Of a stretch of DNA of 64,000 nucleotides, positions 23,509-37,316 are shown one piece after another. The translations under genes were made by a program, and so were the position numbers. Location: NCBI GenBank assembly GCA_964020085.1, contig CAXHUQ010000699.1, positions 1 through 64,000 on the forward strand, given 5' to 3'. Under the pieces are notes generated by a model. That model worked only from the letters and a program-made list of their open reading frames with translations, did no database searches and had not been told where the DNA came from. This DNA is from Micromussa lordhowensis (Eukaryota > Cnidaria > Anthozoa > Scleractinia > Lobophylliidae). How positions within the stretch are numbered: position 1 is the stretch's first letter; each line of letters starts with the position of its first letter.

Positions 23509-25329
23509 TTAAAGACTGCAGGCACTAAAAACAGCAGGCACGTTTTTAGGAAATCGGTCAGATAGTGTACATAAATAAAACCATGTAGTACTGAGAGTGC
23601 TTTCTACCTCATGTACTCTTTAATAGAAGCTATGTCATGCCTATGCAAGCCTTTGAAATCGCTTCAAATGAGTCGAACTAGCCAAACAAAGCTTAATCAG
23701 AGCTTAAATTGATCACTTGATTCGCGGCACTAATTTAGACATGTTTAACCTCTGTGATTTTAGCTAAATGACCTCACTATGTCTTTCCTAGGCATTAAAT
23801 TAGCCAGTCATGGCAAAAAGAGCATTGTAAGCAGTCAAATGGACTATTTGCTTCTACATTTCAGCCAACTAGTAGCCCTTACGTGACATTTACTTTCAAT
23901 ATCTGTCTGGATTCGCAAAAACGTAGCCACAGAATTTGACTTGTCACTGATAATCGTGATACAATTCTGTCTTAGCGCTAGCTTTCCACAAGGCTTATCA
24001 TAGCTCAAATAAAGGGAAATAACTCTCCTAGATGCCTTTTCAGGCCAGGAGGACTAGTTTCACCGTCTTTTCGATGAATCATGAATTCTACAATTTAATT
24101 AAGAGTGCTTTGAACATGAAATTGGAGCCACGGTCTACATAAACACGCGAAGGCACAGATGTCAAAAACGGCGGCGGAGAGTTGATCAAGTTTAGCTTTC
24201 TATAACCTGCATCGTCCTAAATGGACTAAACAAGAGCTTCCTACATCGAGAATGGATCGAACTTTAAACAAACTAGGCCCATAATCATGAGTTGGCGAGC
24301 ACTTCAACATGTCAACACTTCAACAAACTGATCAATCATCAGCCGGAAGACACGCAAATAAAATTCTTCCGCGCTAGCGAATCACAGACAGTTCTGATAG
24401 TTAGCGAAGCCGAGAACGCCTAAAATTGATCAAACAAGGAAATTCTACTCACGATCAGCGCTTGAACTCATGTTCTTCACTCTGCTCCTGGCCATGCTTT
24501 GCTTGCAAATAGCAATGTCCCGGATGAACTTGATTTTTGTCGAGCGCGGAATGGCATATCCACATTTCAACAGATTTTTTTCGAAGTCTTTAGCCAAATC
24601 AAAGTTCAGGGCAAATAACGCCAACAGCAGCTGGAAATGTCTAGTCCATTGCACCTATAAGCCCTAAATTGGTGTGGTTAAAGATCTTTGCTGTCTAAAG
24701 CAAGCACAACATTATCGCTACAGGGCAAACGGCCTACTCTTACGGGACTAAATGTTCCGTTGATACATATCAGGCCCGCCTTACCGCGTAGGATAATAGA
24801 CGACGCTTGCTAGCAAACCGTTAGACTTGCACCTTCATTGGACTTAATGATGTCCTCAGGCAGACTTCCTTTAGACAGCAAATACAGAACGCTAAGCGAT
24901 CGGCTCCATGTCAGAGTCAACGAACGCGCGAACTGAATTCAAACGAGTGAAGCCTGGACTAAACCTAGTAGAAATTCGAAGGGGGGAGGGGGGGGGGTGG
25001 TAGGATAAATAATTTAAAAAAAGGGAAGATCAATGAAACATGCGGCAAGAAGTTCTCTACATTTCATGCTAGGTACGAATTACAATCTGCTGTCATAGCG
25101 AGAGCAAGGAAGAAAATTAAATTGAAGAAATAAGCAATTAAAAAAAACCCACTTGATTTCGTTTTAACACGGTTTTCATAAATCCTGACATATTTAGTAG
25201 GCATCTGTAGATGTTATGTATTTTAACTGTAAATGTAATGTCTCCAAGATATTAGCTCCTGTAGTTATTCGGAAAAAGCTTATGACTGTATGTATGTTAC
25301 CTTTAGCAGGGCGCATGCGCACACTTTTT
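23030..25329 (+). repeat. Array unit 11 (2300 bp), CGCG haplotype
   Basis: It carries G at 24147 with the linked A 17 bases downstream, and A8CCC. G tract is G6-A-G10. A private A-to-T change lies at 23464, inside the TTAA element near its right arm. Confidence 0.95.
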
Positions 25330-25808
25330 AATCTGCGACTCCAGTGCTTACCATATGACAGATAAAATGACTTTTCTCTTCAATATATAAGCCATCTAAT
25401 TCTTACGCTATATTGACAAGGGCGGTTTGGAGCTGTGAGTAGGCGTGGGATTTGTCACATATGGTTTAGGGGCCGACATATCTCTCCCTCAATGCCGTAC
25501 CGGGAGGCAAGGTCGGTAGCAGAAAGCAGCGAAGGGCCAACTGCGTCCAAAAGCGATCGCACGGGCCGAAATCCCGGGATGACTCGTTTGGTACGACGCT
25601 CCAGCGCCGGTGTCTGGAGGTACTGCGTTTTTCTCTTTTTTCTTACGTATCAGCTAAGTTGCGGAATGCGCTAGCTGATTTTATCCCTACCTATGAGTTT
25701 ACTGGTTTTAAAAGAGAATCCAGGGCCGCATTTTGTACAGCGGCTCTTCTTTTTAATAAATATATCTTTAAATATTATGTATTTATGTCTGGATTTATGA
25801 AAACCGTG
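25168..25808 (+). mobile_element. TTAA element copy, units 11/12
   Basis: TTAA at 25164-25167 and 25809-25812. Candidate RNA at 25414-25632. Confidence 0.75.
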
Positions 25809-27631
25809 TTAAAGACTGCAGGCACTAAAAACAGCAGGCACGTTTTTAGGAAATCGGTCAGATAGTGTACATAAATAAAACCATGTAGTACTGAGAGTGC
25901 TTTCTACCTCATGTACTCTTTAATAGAAGCTATGTCATGCCTATGCAAGCCTTTGAAATCGCTTCAAATGAGTCGAACTAGCCAAACAAAGCTTAATCAG
26001 AGCTTAAATTGATCACTTGATTCGCGGCACTAATTTAGACATGTTTAACCTCTGTGATTTTAGCTAAATGACCTCACTATGTCTTTCCTAGGCATTAAAT
26101 TAGCCAGTCATGGCAAAAAGAGCATTGTAAGCAGTCAAATGGACTATTTGCTTCTACATTTCAGCCAACTAGTAGCCCTTACGTGACATTTACTTTCAAT
26201 ATCTGTCTGGATTCGCAAAAACGTAGCCACAGAATTTGACTTGTCACTGATAATCGTGATACAATTCTGTCTTAGCGCTAGCTTTCCACAAGGCTTATCA
26301 TAGCTCAAATAAAGGGAAATAACTCTCCTAGATGCCTTTTCAGGCCAGGAGGACTAGTTTCACCGTCTTTTCGATGAATCATGAATTCTACAATTTAATT
26401 AAGAGTGCTTTGAACATGAAATTGGAGCCACGGTCTACATAAACACACGAAGGCACAGATGTCGAAAACGGCGGCGGAGAGTTGATCAAGTTTAGCTTTC
26501 TATAACCTGCATCGTCCTAAATGGACTAAACAAGAGCTTCCTACATCGAGAATGGATCGAACTTTAAACAAACTAGGCCCATAATCATGAGTTGGCGAGC
26601 ACTTCAACATGTCAACACTTCAACAAACTGATCAATCATCAGCCGGAAGACACGCAAATAAAATTCTTCCGCGCTAGCGAATCACAGACAGTTCTGATAG
26701 TTAGCGAAGCCGAGAACGCCTAAAATTGATCAAACAAGGAAATTCTACTCACGATCAGCGCTTGAACTCATGTTCTTCACTCTGCTCCTGGCCATGCTTT
26801 GCTTGCAAATAGCAATGTCCCGGATGAACTTGATTTTTGTCGAGCGCGGAATGGCATATCCACATTTCAACAGATTTTTTTCGAAGTCTTTAGCCAAATC
26901 AAAGTTCAGGGCAAATAACGCCAACAGCAGCTGGAAATGTCTAGTCCATTGCACCTATAAGCCCTAAATTGGTGTGGTTAAAGATCTTTGCTGTCTAAAG
27001 CAAGCACAACATTATCGCTACAGGGCAAACGGCCTACTCTTACGGGACTAAATGTTCCGTTGATACATATCAGGCCCGCCTTACCGCGTAGGATAATAGA
27101 CGACGCTTGCTAGCAAACCGTTAGACTTGCACCTTCATTGGACTTAATGATGTCCTCAGGCAGACTTCCTTTAGACAGCAAATACAGAACGCTAAGCGAT
27201 CGGCTCCATGTCAGAGTCAACGAACGCGCGAACTGAATTCAAACGAGTGAAGCCTGGACTAAACCTAGTAGAAATTCGAAGGGGGGAGGGGGGGGGGGGT
27301 GGTAGGATAAATAATTTAAAAAAAGGGAAGATCAATGAAACATGCGGCAAGAAGTTCTCTACATTTCATGCTAGGTACGAATTACAATCTGCTGTCATAG
27401 CGAGAGCAAGGAAGAAAATTAAATTGAAGAAATAAGCAATTAAAAAAAAACCACTTGATTTCGTTTTAACACGGTTTTCATAAATCCTGACATATTTAGT
27501 AGGCATCTGTAGATGTTATGTATTTTAACTGTAAATGTAATGTCTCCAAGATATTAGCTCCTGTAGTTATTCGGAAAAAGCTTATGACTGTATGTATGTT
27601 ACCTTTAGCAGGGCGCATGCGCACACTTTTT
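25330..27631 (+). repeat. Array unit 12 (2302 bp)
   Basis: G tract is G6-A-G12, A tract A9CC. Majority sequence elsewhere. Confidence 0.95.
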
Positions 27632-28110
27632 AATCTGCGACTCCAGTGCTTACCATATGACAGATAAAATGACTTTTCTCTTCAATATATAAGCCATCTA
27701 ATTCTTACGCTATATTGACAAGGGCGGTTTGGAGCTGTGAGTAGGCGTGGGATTTGTCACATATGGTTTAGGGGCCGACATATCTCTCCCTCAATGCCGT
27801 ACCGGGAGGCAAGGTCGGTAGCAGAAAGCAGCGAAGGGCCAACTGCGTCCAAAAGCGATCGCACGGGCCGAAATCCCGGGATGACTCGTTTGGTACGACG
27901 CTCCAGCGCCGGTGTCTGGAGGTACTGCGTTTTTCTCTTTTTTCTTACGTATCAGCTAAGTTGCGGAATGCGCTAGCTGATTTTATCCCTACCTATGAGT
28001 TTACTGGTTTTAAAAGAGAATCCAGGGCCGCATTTTGTACAGCGGCTCTTCTTTTTAATAAATATATCTTTAAATATTATGTATTTATGTCTGGATTTAT
28101 GAAAACCGTG
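27470..28110 (+). mobile_element. TTAA element copy, units 12/13
   Basis: TTAA at 27466-27469 and 28111-28114. Candidate RNA at 27716-27934. Confidence 0.75.
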
Positions 28111-29933
28111 TTAAAGACTGCAGGCACTAAAAACAGCAGGCACGTTTTTAGGAAATCGGTCAGATAGTGTACATAAATAAAACCATGTAGTACTGAGAGT
28201 GCTTTCTACCTCATGTACTCTTTAATAGAAGCTATGTCATGCCTATGCAAGCCTTTGAAATCGCTTCAAATGAGTCGAACTAGCCAAACAAAGCTTAATC
28301 AGAGCTTAAATTGATCACTTGATTCGCGGCACTAATTTAGACATGTTTAACCTCTGTGATTTTAGCTAAATGACCTCACTATGTCTTTCCTAGGCATTAA
28401 ATTAGCCAGTCATGGCAAAAAGAGCATTGTAAGCAGTCAAATGGACTATTTGCTTCTACATTTCAGCCAACTAGTAGCCCTTACGTGACATTTACTTTCA
28501 ATATCTGTCTGGATTCGCAAAAACGTAGCCACAGAATTTGACTTGTCACTGATAATCGTGATACAATTCTGTCTTAGCGCTAGCTTTCCACAAGGCTTAT
28601 CATAGCTCAAATAAAGGGAAATAACTCTCCTAGATGCCTTTTCAGGCCAGGAGGACTAGTTTCACCGTCTTTTCGATGAATCATGAATTCTACAATTTAA
28701 TTAAGAGTGCTTTGAACATGAAATTGGAGCCACGGTCTACATAAACACACGAAGGCACAGATGTCGAAAACGGCGGCGGAGAGTTGATCAAGTTTAGCTT
28801 TCTATAACCTGCATCGTCCTAAATGGACTAAACAAGAGCTTCCTACATCGAGAATGGATCGAACTTTAAACAAACTAGGCCCATAATCATGAGTTGGCGA
28901 GCACTTCAACATGTCAACACTTCAACAAACTGATCAATCATCAGCCGGAAGACACGCAAATAAAATTCTTCCGCGCTAGCGAATCACAGACAGTTCTGAT
29001 AGTTAGCGAAGCCGAGAACGCCTAAAATTGATCAAACAAGGAAATTCTACTCACGATCAGCGCTTGAACTCATGTTCTTCACTCTGCTCCTGGCCATGCT
29101 TTGCTTGCAAATAGCAATGTCCCGGATGAACTTGATTTTTGTCGAGCGCGGAATGGCATATCCACATTTCAACAGATTTTTTTCGAAGTCTTTAGCCAAA
29201 TCAAAGTTCAGGGCAAATAACGCCAACAGCAGCTGGAAATGTCTAGTCCATTGCACCTATAAGCCCTAAATTGGTGTGGTTAAAGATCTTTGCTGTCTAA
29301 AGCAAGCACAACATTATCGCTACAGGGCAAACGGCCTACTCTTACGGGACTAAATGTTCCGTTGATACATATCAGGCCCGCCTTACCGCGTAGGATAATA
29401 GACGACGCTTGCTAGCAAACCGTTAGACTTGCACCTTCATTGGACTTAATGATGTCCTCAGGCAGACTTCCTTTAGACAGCAAATACAGAACGCTAAGCG
29501 ATCGGCTCCATGTCAGAGTCAACGAACGCGCGAACTGAATTCAAACGAGTGAAGCCTGGACTAAACCTAGTAGAAATTCGAAGGGGGGAGGGGGGGGGGG
29601 GTGGTAGGATAAATAATTTAAAAAAAGGGAAGATCAATGAAACATGCGGCAAGAAGTTCTCTACATTTCATGCTAGGTACGAATTACAATCTGCTGTCAT
29701 AGCGAGAGCAAGGAAGAAAATTAAATTGAAGAAATAAGCAATTAAAAAAAAACCACTTGATTTCGTTTTAACACGGTTTTCATAAATCCTGACATATTTA
29801 GTAGGCATCTGTAGATGTTATGTATTTTAACTGTAAATGTAATGTCTCCAAGATATTAGCTCCTGTAGTTATTCGGAAAAAGCTTATGACTGTATGTATG
29901 TTACCTTTAGCAGGGCGCATGCGCACACTTTTT
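27632..29933 (+). repeat. Array unit 13 (2302 bp)
   Basis: G tract is G6-A-G12, A tract A9CC. Majority sequence elsewhere. Confidence 0.95.
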
Positions 29934-30412
29934 AATCTGCGACTCCAGTGCTTACCATATGACAGATAAAATGACTTTTCTCTTCAATATATAAGCCATC
30001 TAATTCTTACGCTATATTGACAAGGGCGGTTTGGAGCTGTGAGTAGGCGTGGGATTTGTCACATATGGTTTAGGGGCCGACATATCTCTCCCTCAATGCC
30101 GTACCGGGAGGCAAGGTCGGTAGCAGAAAGCAGCGAAGGGCCAACTGCGTCCAAAAGCGATCGCACGGGCCGAAATCCCGGGATGACTCGTTTGGTACGA
30201 CGCTCCAGCGCCGGTGTCTGGAGGTACTGCGTTTTTCTCTTTTTTCTTACGTATCAGCTAAGTTGCGGAATGCGCTAGCTGATTTTATCCCTACCTATGA
30301 GTTTACTGGTTTTAAAAGAGAATCCAGGGCCGCATTTTGTACAGCGGCTCTTCTTTTTAATAAATATATCTTTAAATATTATGTATTTATGTCTGGATTT
30401 ATGAAAACCGTG
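29772..30412 (+). mobile_element. TTAA element copy, units 13/14
   Basis: TTAA at 29768-29771 and 30413-30416. Candidate RNA at 30018-30236. Confidence 0.75.
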
Positions 30413-32235
30413 TTAAAGACTGCAGGCACTAAAAACAGCAGGCACGTTTTTAGGAAATCGGTCAGATAGTGTACATAAATAAAACCATGTAGTACTGAGA
30501 GTGCTTTCTACCTCATGTACTCTTTAATAGAAGCTATGTCATGCCTATGCAAGCCTTTGAAATCGCTTCAAATGAGTCGAACTAGCCAAACAAAGCTTAA
30601 TCAGAGCTTAAATTGATCACTTGATTCGCGGCACTAATTTAGACATGTTTAACCTCTGTGATTTTAGCTAAATGACCTCACTATGTCTTTCCTAGGCATT
30701 AAATTAGCCAGTCATGGCAAAAAGAGCATTGTAAGCAGTCAAATGGACTATTTGCTTCTACATTTCAGCCAACTAGTAGCCCTTACGTGACATTTACTTT
30801 CAATATCTGTCTGGATTCGCAAAAACGTAGCCACAGAATTTGACTTGTCACTGATAATCGTGATACAATTCTGTCTTAGCGCTAGCTTTCCACAAGGCTT
30901 ATCATAGCTCAAATAAAGGGAAATAACTCTCCTAGATGCCTTTTCAGGCCAGGAGGACTAGTTTCACCGTCTTTTCGATGAATCATGAATTCTACAATTT
31001 AATTAAGAGTGCTTTGAACATGAAATTGGAGCCACGGTCTACATAAACACGCGAAGGCACAGATGTCAAAAACGGCGGCGGAGAGTTGATCAAGTTTAGC
31101 TTTCTATAACCTGCATCGTCCTAAATGGACTAAACAAGAGCTTCCTACATCGAGAATGGATCGAACTTTAAACAAACTAGGCCCATAATCATGAGTTGGC
31201 GAGCACTTCAACATGTCAACACTTCAACAAACTGATCAATCATCAGCCGGAAGACACGCAAATAAAATTCTTCCGCGCTAGCGAATCACAGACAGTTCTG
31301 ATAGTTAGCGAAGCCGAGAACGCCTAAAATTGATCAAACAAGGAAATTCTACTCACGATCAGCGCTTGAACTCATGTTCTTCACTCTGCTCCTGGCCATG
31401 CTTTGCTTGCAAATAGCAATGTCCCGGATGAACTTGATTTTTGTCGAGCGCGGAATGGCATATCCACATTTCAACAGATTTTTTTCGAAGTCTTTAGCCA
31501 AATCAAAGTTCAGGGCAAATAACGCCAACAGCAGCTGGAAATGTCTAGTCCATTGCACCTATAAGCCCTAAATTGGTGTGGTTAAAGATCTTTGCTGTCT
31601 AAAGCAAGCACAACATTATCGCTACAGGGCAAACGGCCTACTCTTACGGGACTAAATGTTCCGTTGATACATATCAGGCCCGCCTTACCGCGTAGGATAA
31701 TAGACGACGCTTGCTAGCAAACCGTTAGACTTGCACCTTCATTGGACTTAATGATGTCCTCAGGCAGACTTCCTTTAGACAGCAAATACAGAACGCTAAG
31801 CGATCGGCTCCATGTCAGAGTCAACGAACGCGCGAACTGAATTCAAACGAGTGAAGCCTGGACTAAACCTAGTAGAAATTCGAAGGGGGGAGGGGGGGGG
31901 GGGTGGTAGGATAAATAATTTAAAAAAAGGGAAGATCAATGAAACATGCGGCAAGAAGTTCTCTACATTTCATGCTAGGTACGAATTACAATCTGCTGTC
32001 ATAGCGAGAGCAAGGAAGAAAATTAAATTGAAGAAATAAGCAATTAAAAAAAACCCACTTGATTTCGTTTTAACACGGTTTTCATAAATCCTGACATATT
32101 TAGTAGGCATCTGTAGATGTTATGTATTTTAACTGTAAATGTAATGTCTCCAAGATATTAGCTCCTGTAGTTATTCGGAAAAAGCTTATGACTGTATGTA
32201 TGTTACCTTTAGCAGGGCGCATGCGCACACTTTTT
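29934..32235 (+). repeat. Array unit 14 (2302 bp), CGCG haplotype
   Basis: It carries G at 31051 with the linked downstream A, and A8CCC. G tract is G6-A-G12. Confidence 0.95.
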
Positions 32236-32714
32236 AATCTGCGACTCCAGTGCTTACCATATGACAGATAAAATGACTTTTCTCTTCAATATATAAGCCA
32301 TCTAATTCTTACGCTATATTGACAAGGGCGGTTTGGAGCTGTGAGTAGGCGTGGGATTTGTCACATATGGTTTAGGGGCCGACATATCTCTCCCTCAATG
32401 CCGTACCGGGAGGCAAGGTCGGTAGCAGAAAGCAGCGAAGGGCCAACTGCGTCCAAAAGCGATCGCACGGGCCGAAATCCCGGGATGACTCGTTTGGTAC
32501 GACGCTCCAGCGCCGGTGTCTGGAGGTACTGCGTTTTTCTCTTTTTTCTTACGTATCAGCTAAGTTGCGGAATGCGCTAGCTGATTTTATCCCTACCTAT
32601 GAGTTTACTGGTTTTAAAAGAGAATCCAGGGCCGCATTTTGTACAGCGGCTCTTCTTTTTAATAAATATATCTTTAAATATTATGTATTTATGTCTGGAT
32701 TTATGAAAACCGTG
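32074..32714 (+). mobile_element. TTAA element copy, units 14/15
   Basis: TTAA at 32070-32073 and 32715-32718. Candidate RNA at 32320-32538. Confidence 0.75.
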
Positions 32715-34535
32715 TTAAAGACTGCAGGCACTAAAAACAGCAGGCACGTTTTTAGGAAATCGGTCAGATAGTGTACATAAATAAAACCATGTAGTACTGA
32801 GAGTGCTTTCTACCTCATGTACTCTTTAATAGAAGCTATGTCATGCCTATGCAAGCCTTTGAAATCGCTTCAAATGAGTCGAACTAGCCAAACAAAGCTT
32901 AATCAGAGCTTAAATTGATCACTTGATTCGCGGCACTAATTTAGACATGTTTAACCTCTGTGATTTTAGCTAAATGACCTCACTATGTCTTTCCTAGGCA
33001 TTAAATTAGCCAGTCATGGCAAAAAGAGCATTGTAAGCAGTCAAATGGACTATTTGCTTCTACATTTCAGCCAACTAGTAGCCCTTACGTGACATTTACT
33101 TTCAATATCTGTCTGGATTCGCAAAAACGTAGCCACAGAATTTGACTTGTCACTGATAATCGTGATACAATTCTGTCTTAGCGCTAGCTTTCCACAAGGC
33201 TTATCATAGCTCAAATAAAGGGAAATAACTCTCCTAGATGCCTTTTCAGGCCAGGAGGACTAGTTTCACCGTCTTTTCGATGAATCATGAATTCTACAAT
33301 TTAATTAAGAGTGCTTTGAACATGAAATTGGAGCCACGGTCTACATAAACACACGAAGGCACAGATGTCGAAAACGGCGGCGGAGAGTTGATCAAGTTTA
33401 GCTTTCTATAACCTGCATCGTCCTAAATGGACTAAACAAGAGCTTCCTACATCGAGAATGGATCGAACTTTAAACAAACTAGGCCCATAATCATGAGTTG
33501 GCGAGCACTTCAACATGTCAACACTTCAACAAACTGATCAATCATCAGCCGGAAGACACGCAAATAAAATTCTTCCGCGCTAGCGAATCACAGACAGTTC
33601 TGATAGTTAGCGAAGCCGAGAACGCCTAAAATTGATCAAACAAGGAAATTCTACTCACGATCAGCGCTTGAACTCATGTTCTTCACTCTGCTCCTGGCCA
33701 TGCTTTGCTTGCAAATAGCAATGTCCCGGATGAACTTGATTTTTGTCGAGCGCGGAATGGCATATCCACATTTCAACAGATTTTTTTCGAAGTCTTTAGC
33801 CAAATCAAAGTTCAGGGCAAATAACGCCAACAGCAGCTGGAAATGTCTAGTCCATTGCACCTATAAGCCCTAAATTGGTGTGGTTAAAGATCTTTGCTGT
33901 CTAAAGCAAGCACAACATTATCGCTACAGGGCAAACGGCCTACTCTTACGGGACTAAATGTTCCGTTGATACATATCAGGCCCGCCTTACCGCGTAGGAT
34001 AATAGACGACGCTTGCTAGCAAACCGTTAGACTTGCACCTTCATTGGACTTAATGATGTCCTCAGGCAGACTTCCTTTAGACAGCAAATACAGAACGCTA
34101 AGCGATCGGCTCCATGTCAGAGTCAACGAACGCGCGAACTGAATTCAAACGAGTGAAGCCTGGACTAAACCTAGTAGAAATTCGAAGGGGGGAGGGGGGG
34201 GGGTGGTAGGATAAATAATTTAAAAAAAGGGAAGATCAATGAAACATGCGGCAAGAAGTTCTCTACATTTCATGCTAGGTACGAATTACAATCTGCTGTC
34301 ATAGCGAGAGCAAGGAAGAAAATTAAATTGAAGAAATAAGCAATTAAAAAAAACCCACTTGATTTCGTTTTAACACGGTTTTCATAAATCCTGACATATT
34401 TAGTAGGCATCTGTAGATGTTATGTATTTTAACTGTAAATGTAATGTCTCCAAGATATTAGCTCCTGTAGTTATTCGGAAAAAGCTTATGACTGTATGTA
34501 TGTTACCTTTAGCAGGGCGCATGCGCACACTTTTT
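32236..34535 (+). repeat. Array unit 15 (2300 bp), half haplotype
   Basis: It has A8CCC but not the CGCG/A pair about 1 kb upstream, so it looks recombinant between the two haplotypes. G tract is G6-A-G10. Confidence 0.95.
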
Positions 34536-35014
34536 AATCTGCGACTCCAGTGCTTACCATATGACAGATAAAATGACTTTTCTCTTCAATATATAAGCCA
34601 TCTAATTCTTACGCTATATTGACAAGGGCGGTTTGGAGCTGTGAGTAGGCGTGGGATTTGTCACATATGGTTTAGGGGCCGACATATCTCTCCCTCAATG
34701 CCGTACCGGGAGGCAAGGTCGGTAGCAGAAAGCAGCGAAGGGCCAACTGCGTCCAAAAGCGATCGCACGGGCCGAAATCCCGGGATGACTCGTTTGGTAC
34801 GACGCTCCAGCGCCGGTGTCTGGAGGTACTGCGTTTTTCTCTTTTTTCTTACGTATCAGCTAAGTTGCGGAATGCGCTAGCTGATTTTATCCCTACCTAT
34901 GAGTTTACTGGTTTTAAAAGAGAATCCAGGGCCGCATTTTGTACAGCGGCTCTTCTTTTTAATAAATATATCTTTAAATATTATGTATTTATGTCTGGAT
35001 TTATGAAAACCGTG
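34374..35014 (+). mobile_element. TTAA element copy, units 15/16
   Basis: TTAA at 34370-34373 and 35015-35018. Candidate RNA at 34620-34838. Confidence 0.75.
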
Positions 35015-36837
35015 TTAAAGACTGCAGGCACTAAAAACAGCAGGCACGTTTTTAGGAAATCGGTCAGATAGTGTACATAAATAAAACCATGTAGTACTGA
35101 GAGTGCTTTCTACCTCATGTACTCTTTAATAGAAGCTATGTCATGCCTATGCAAGCCTTTGAAATCGCTTCAAATGAGTCGAACTAGCCAAACAAAGCTT
35201 AATCAGAGCTTAAATTGATCACTTGATTCGCGGCACTAATTTAGACATGTTTAACCTCTGTGATTTTAGCTAAATGACCTCACTATGTCTTTCCTAGGCA
35301 TTAAATTAGCCAGTCATGGCAAAAAGAGCATTGTAAGCAGTCAAATGGACTATTTGCTTCTACATTTCAGCCAACTAGTAGCCCTTACGTGACATTTACT
35401 TTCAATATCTGTCTGGATTCGCAAAAACGTAGCCACAGAATTTGACTTGTCACTGATAATCGTGATACAATTCTGTCTTAGCGCTAGCTTTCCACAAGGC
35501 TTATCATAGCTCAAATAAAGGGAAATAACTCTCCTAGATGCCTTTTCAGGCCAGGAGGACTAGTTTCACCGTCTTTTCGATGAATCATGAATTCTACAAT
35601 TTAATTAAGAGTGCTTTGAACATGAAATTGGAGCCACGGTCTACATAAACACACGAAGGCACAGATGTCGAAAACGGCGGCGGAGAGTTGATCAAGTTTA
35701 GCTTTCTATAACCTGCATCGTCCTAAATGGACTAAACAAGAGCTTCCTACATCGAGAATGGATCGAACTTTAAACAAACTAGGCCCATAATCATGAGTTG
35801 GCGAGCACTTCAACATGTCAACACTTCAACAAACTGATCAATCATCAGCCGGAAGACACGCAAATAAAATTCTTCCGCGCTAGCGAATCACAGACAGTTC
35901 TGATAGTTAGCGAAGCCGAGAACGCCTAAAATTGATCAAACAAGGAAATTCTACTCACGATCAGCGCTTGAACTCATGTTCTTCACTCTGCTCCTGGCCA
36001 TGCTTTGCTTGCAAATAGCAATGTCCCGGATGAACTTGATTTTTGTCGAGCGCGGAATGGCATATCCACATTTCAACAGATTTTTTTCGAAGTCTTTAGC
36101 CAAATCAAAGTTCAGGGCAAATAACGCCAACAGCAGCTGGAAATGTCTAGTCCATTGCACCTATAAGCCCTAAATTGGTGTGGTTAAAGATCTTTGCTGT
36201 CTAAAGCAAGCACAACATTATCGCTACAGGGCAAACGGCCTACTCTTACGGGACTAAATGTTCCGTTGATACATATCAGGCCCGCCTTACCGCGTAGGAT
36301 AATAGACGACGCTTGCTAGCAAACCGTTAGACTTGCACCTTCATTGGACTTAATGATGTCCTCAGGCAGACTTCCTTTAGACAGCAAATACAGAACGCTA
36401 AGCGATCGGCTCCATGTCAGAGTCAACGAACGCGCGAACTGAATTCAAACGAGTGAAGCCTGGACTAAACCTAGTAGAAATTCGAAGGGGGGAGGGGGGG
36501 GGGGGTGGTAGGATAAATAATTTAAAAAAAGGGAAGATCAATGAAACATGCGGCAAGAAGTTCTCTACATTTCATGCTAGGTACGAATTACAATCTGCTG
36601 TCATAGCGAGAGCAAGGAAGAAAATTAAATTGAAGAAATAAGCAATTAAAAAAAAACCACTTGATTTCGTTTTAACACGGTTTTCATAAATCCTGACATA
36701 TTTAGTAGGCATCTGTAGATGTTATGTATTTTAACTGTAAATGTAATGTCTCCAAGATATTAGCTCCTGTAGTTATTCGGAAAAAGCTTATGACTGTATG
36801 TATGTTACCTTTAGCAGGGCGCATGCGCACACTTTTT
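34536..36837 (+). repeat. Array unit 16 (2302 bp)
   Basis: G tract is G6-A-G12, A tract A9CC. Majority sequence elsewhere. Confidence 0.95.
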
Positions 36838-37316
36838 AATCTGCGACTCCAGTGCTTACCATATGACAGATAAAATGACTTTTCTCTTCAATATATAAGC
36901 CATCTAATTCTTACGCTATATTGACAAGGGCGGTTTGGAGCTGTGAGTAGGCGTGGGATTTGTCACATATGGTTTAGGGGCCGACATATCTCTCCCTCAA
37001 TGCCGTACCGGGAGGCAAGGTCGGTAGCAGAAAGCAGCGAAGGGCCAACTGCGTCCAAAAGCGATCGCACGGGCCGAAATCCCGGGATGACTCGTTTGGT
37101 ACGACGCTCCAGCGCCGGTGTCTGGAGGTACTGCGTTTTTCTCTTTTTTCTTACGTATCAGCTAAGTTGCGGAATGCGCTAGCTGATTTTATCCCTACCT
37201 ATGAGTTTACTGGTTTTAAAAGAGAATCCAGGGCCGCATTTTGTACAGCGGCTCTTCTTTTTAATAAATATATCTTTAAATATTATGTATTTATGTCTGG
37301 ATTTATGAAAACCGTG
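36676..37316 (+). mobile_element. TTAA element copy, units 16/17
   Basis: TTAA at 36672-36675 and 37317-37320. Candidate RNA at 36922-37140. Confidence 0.75.
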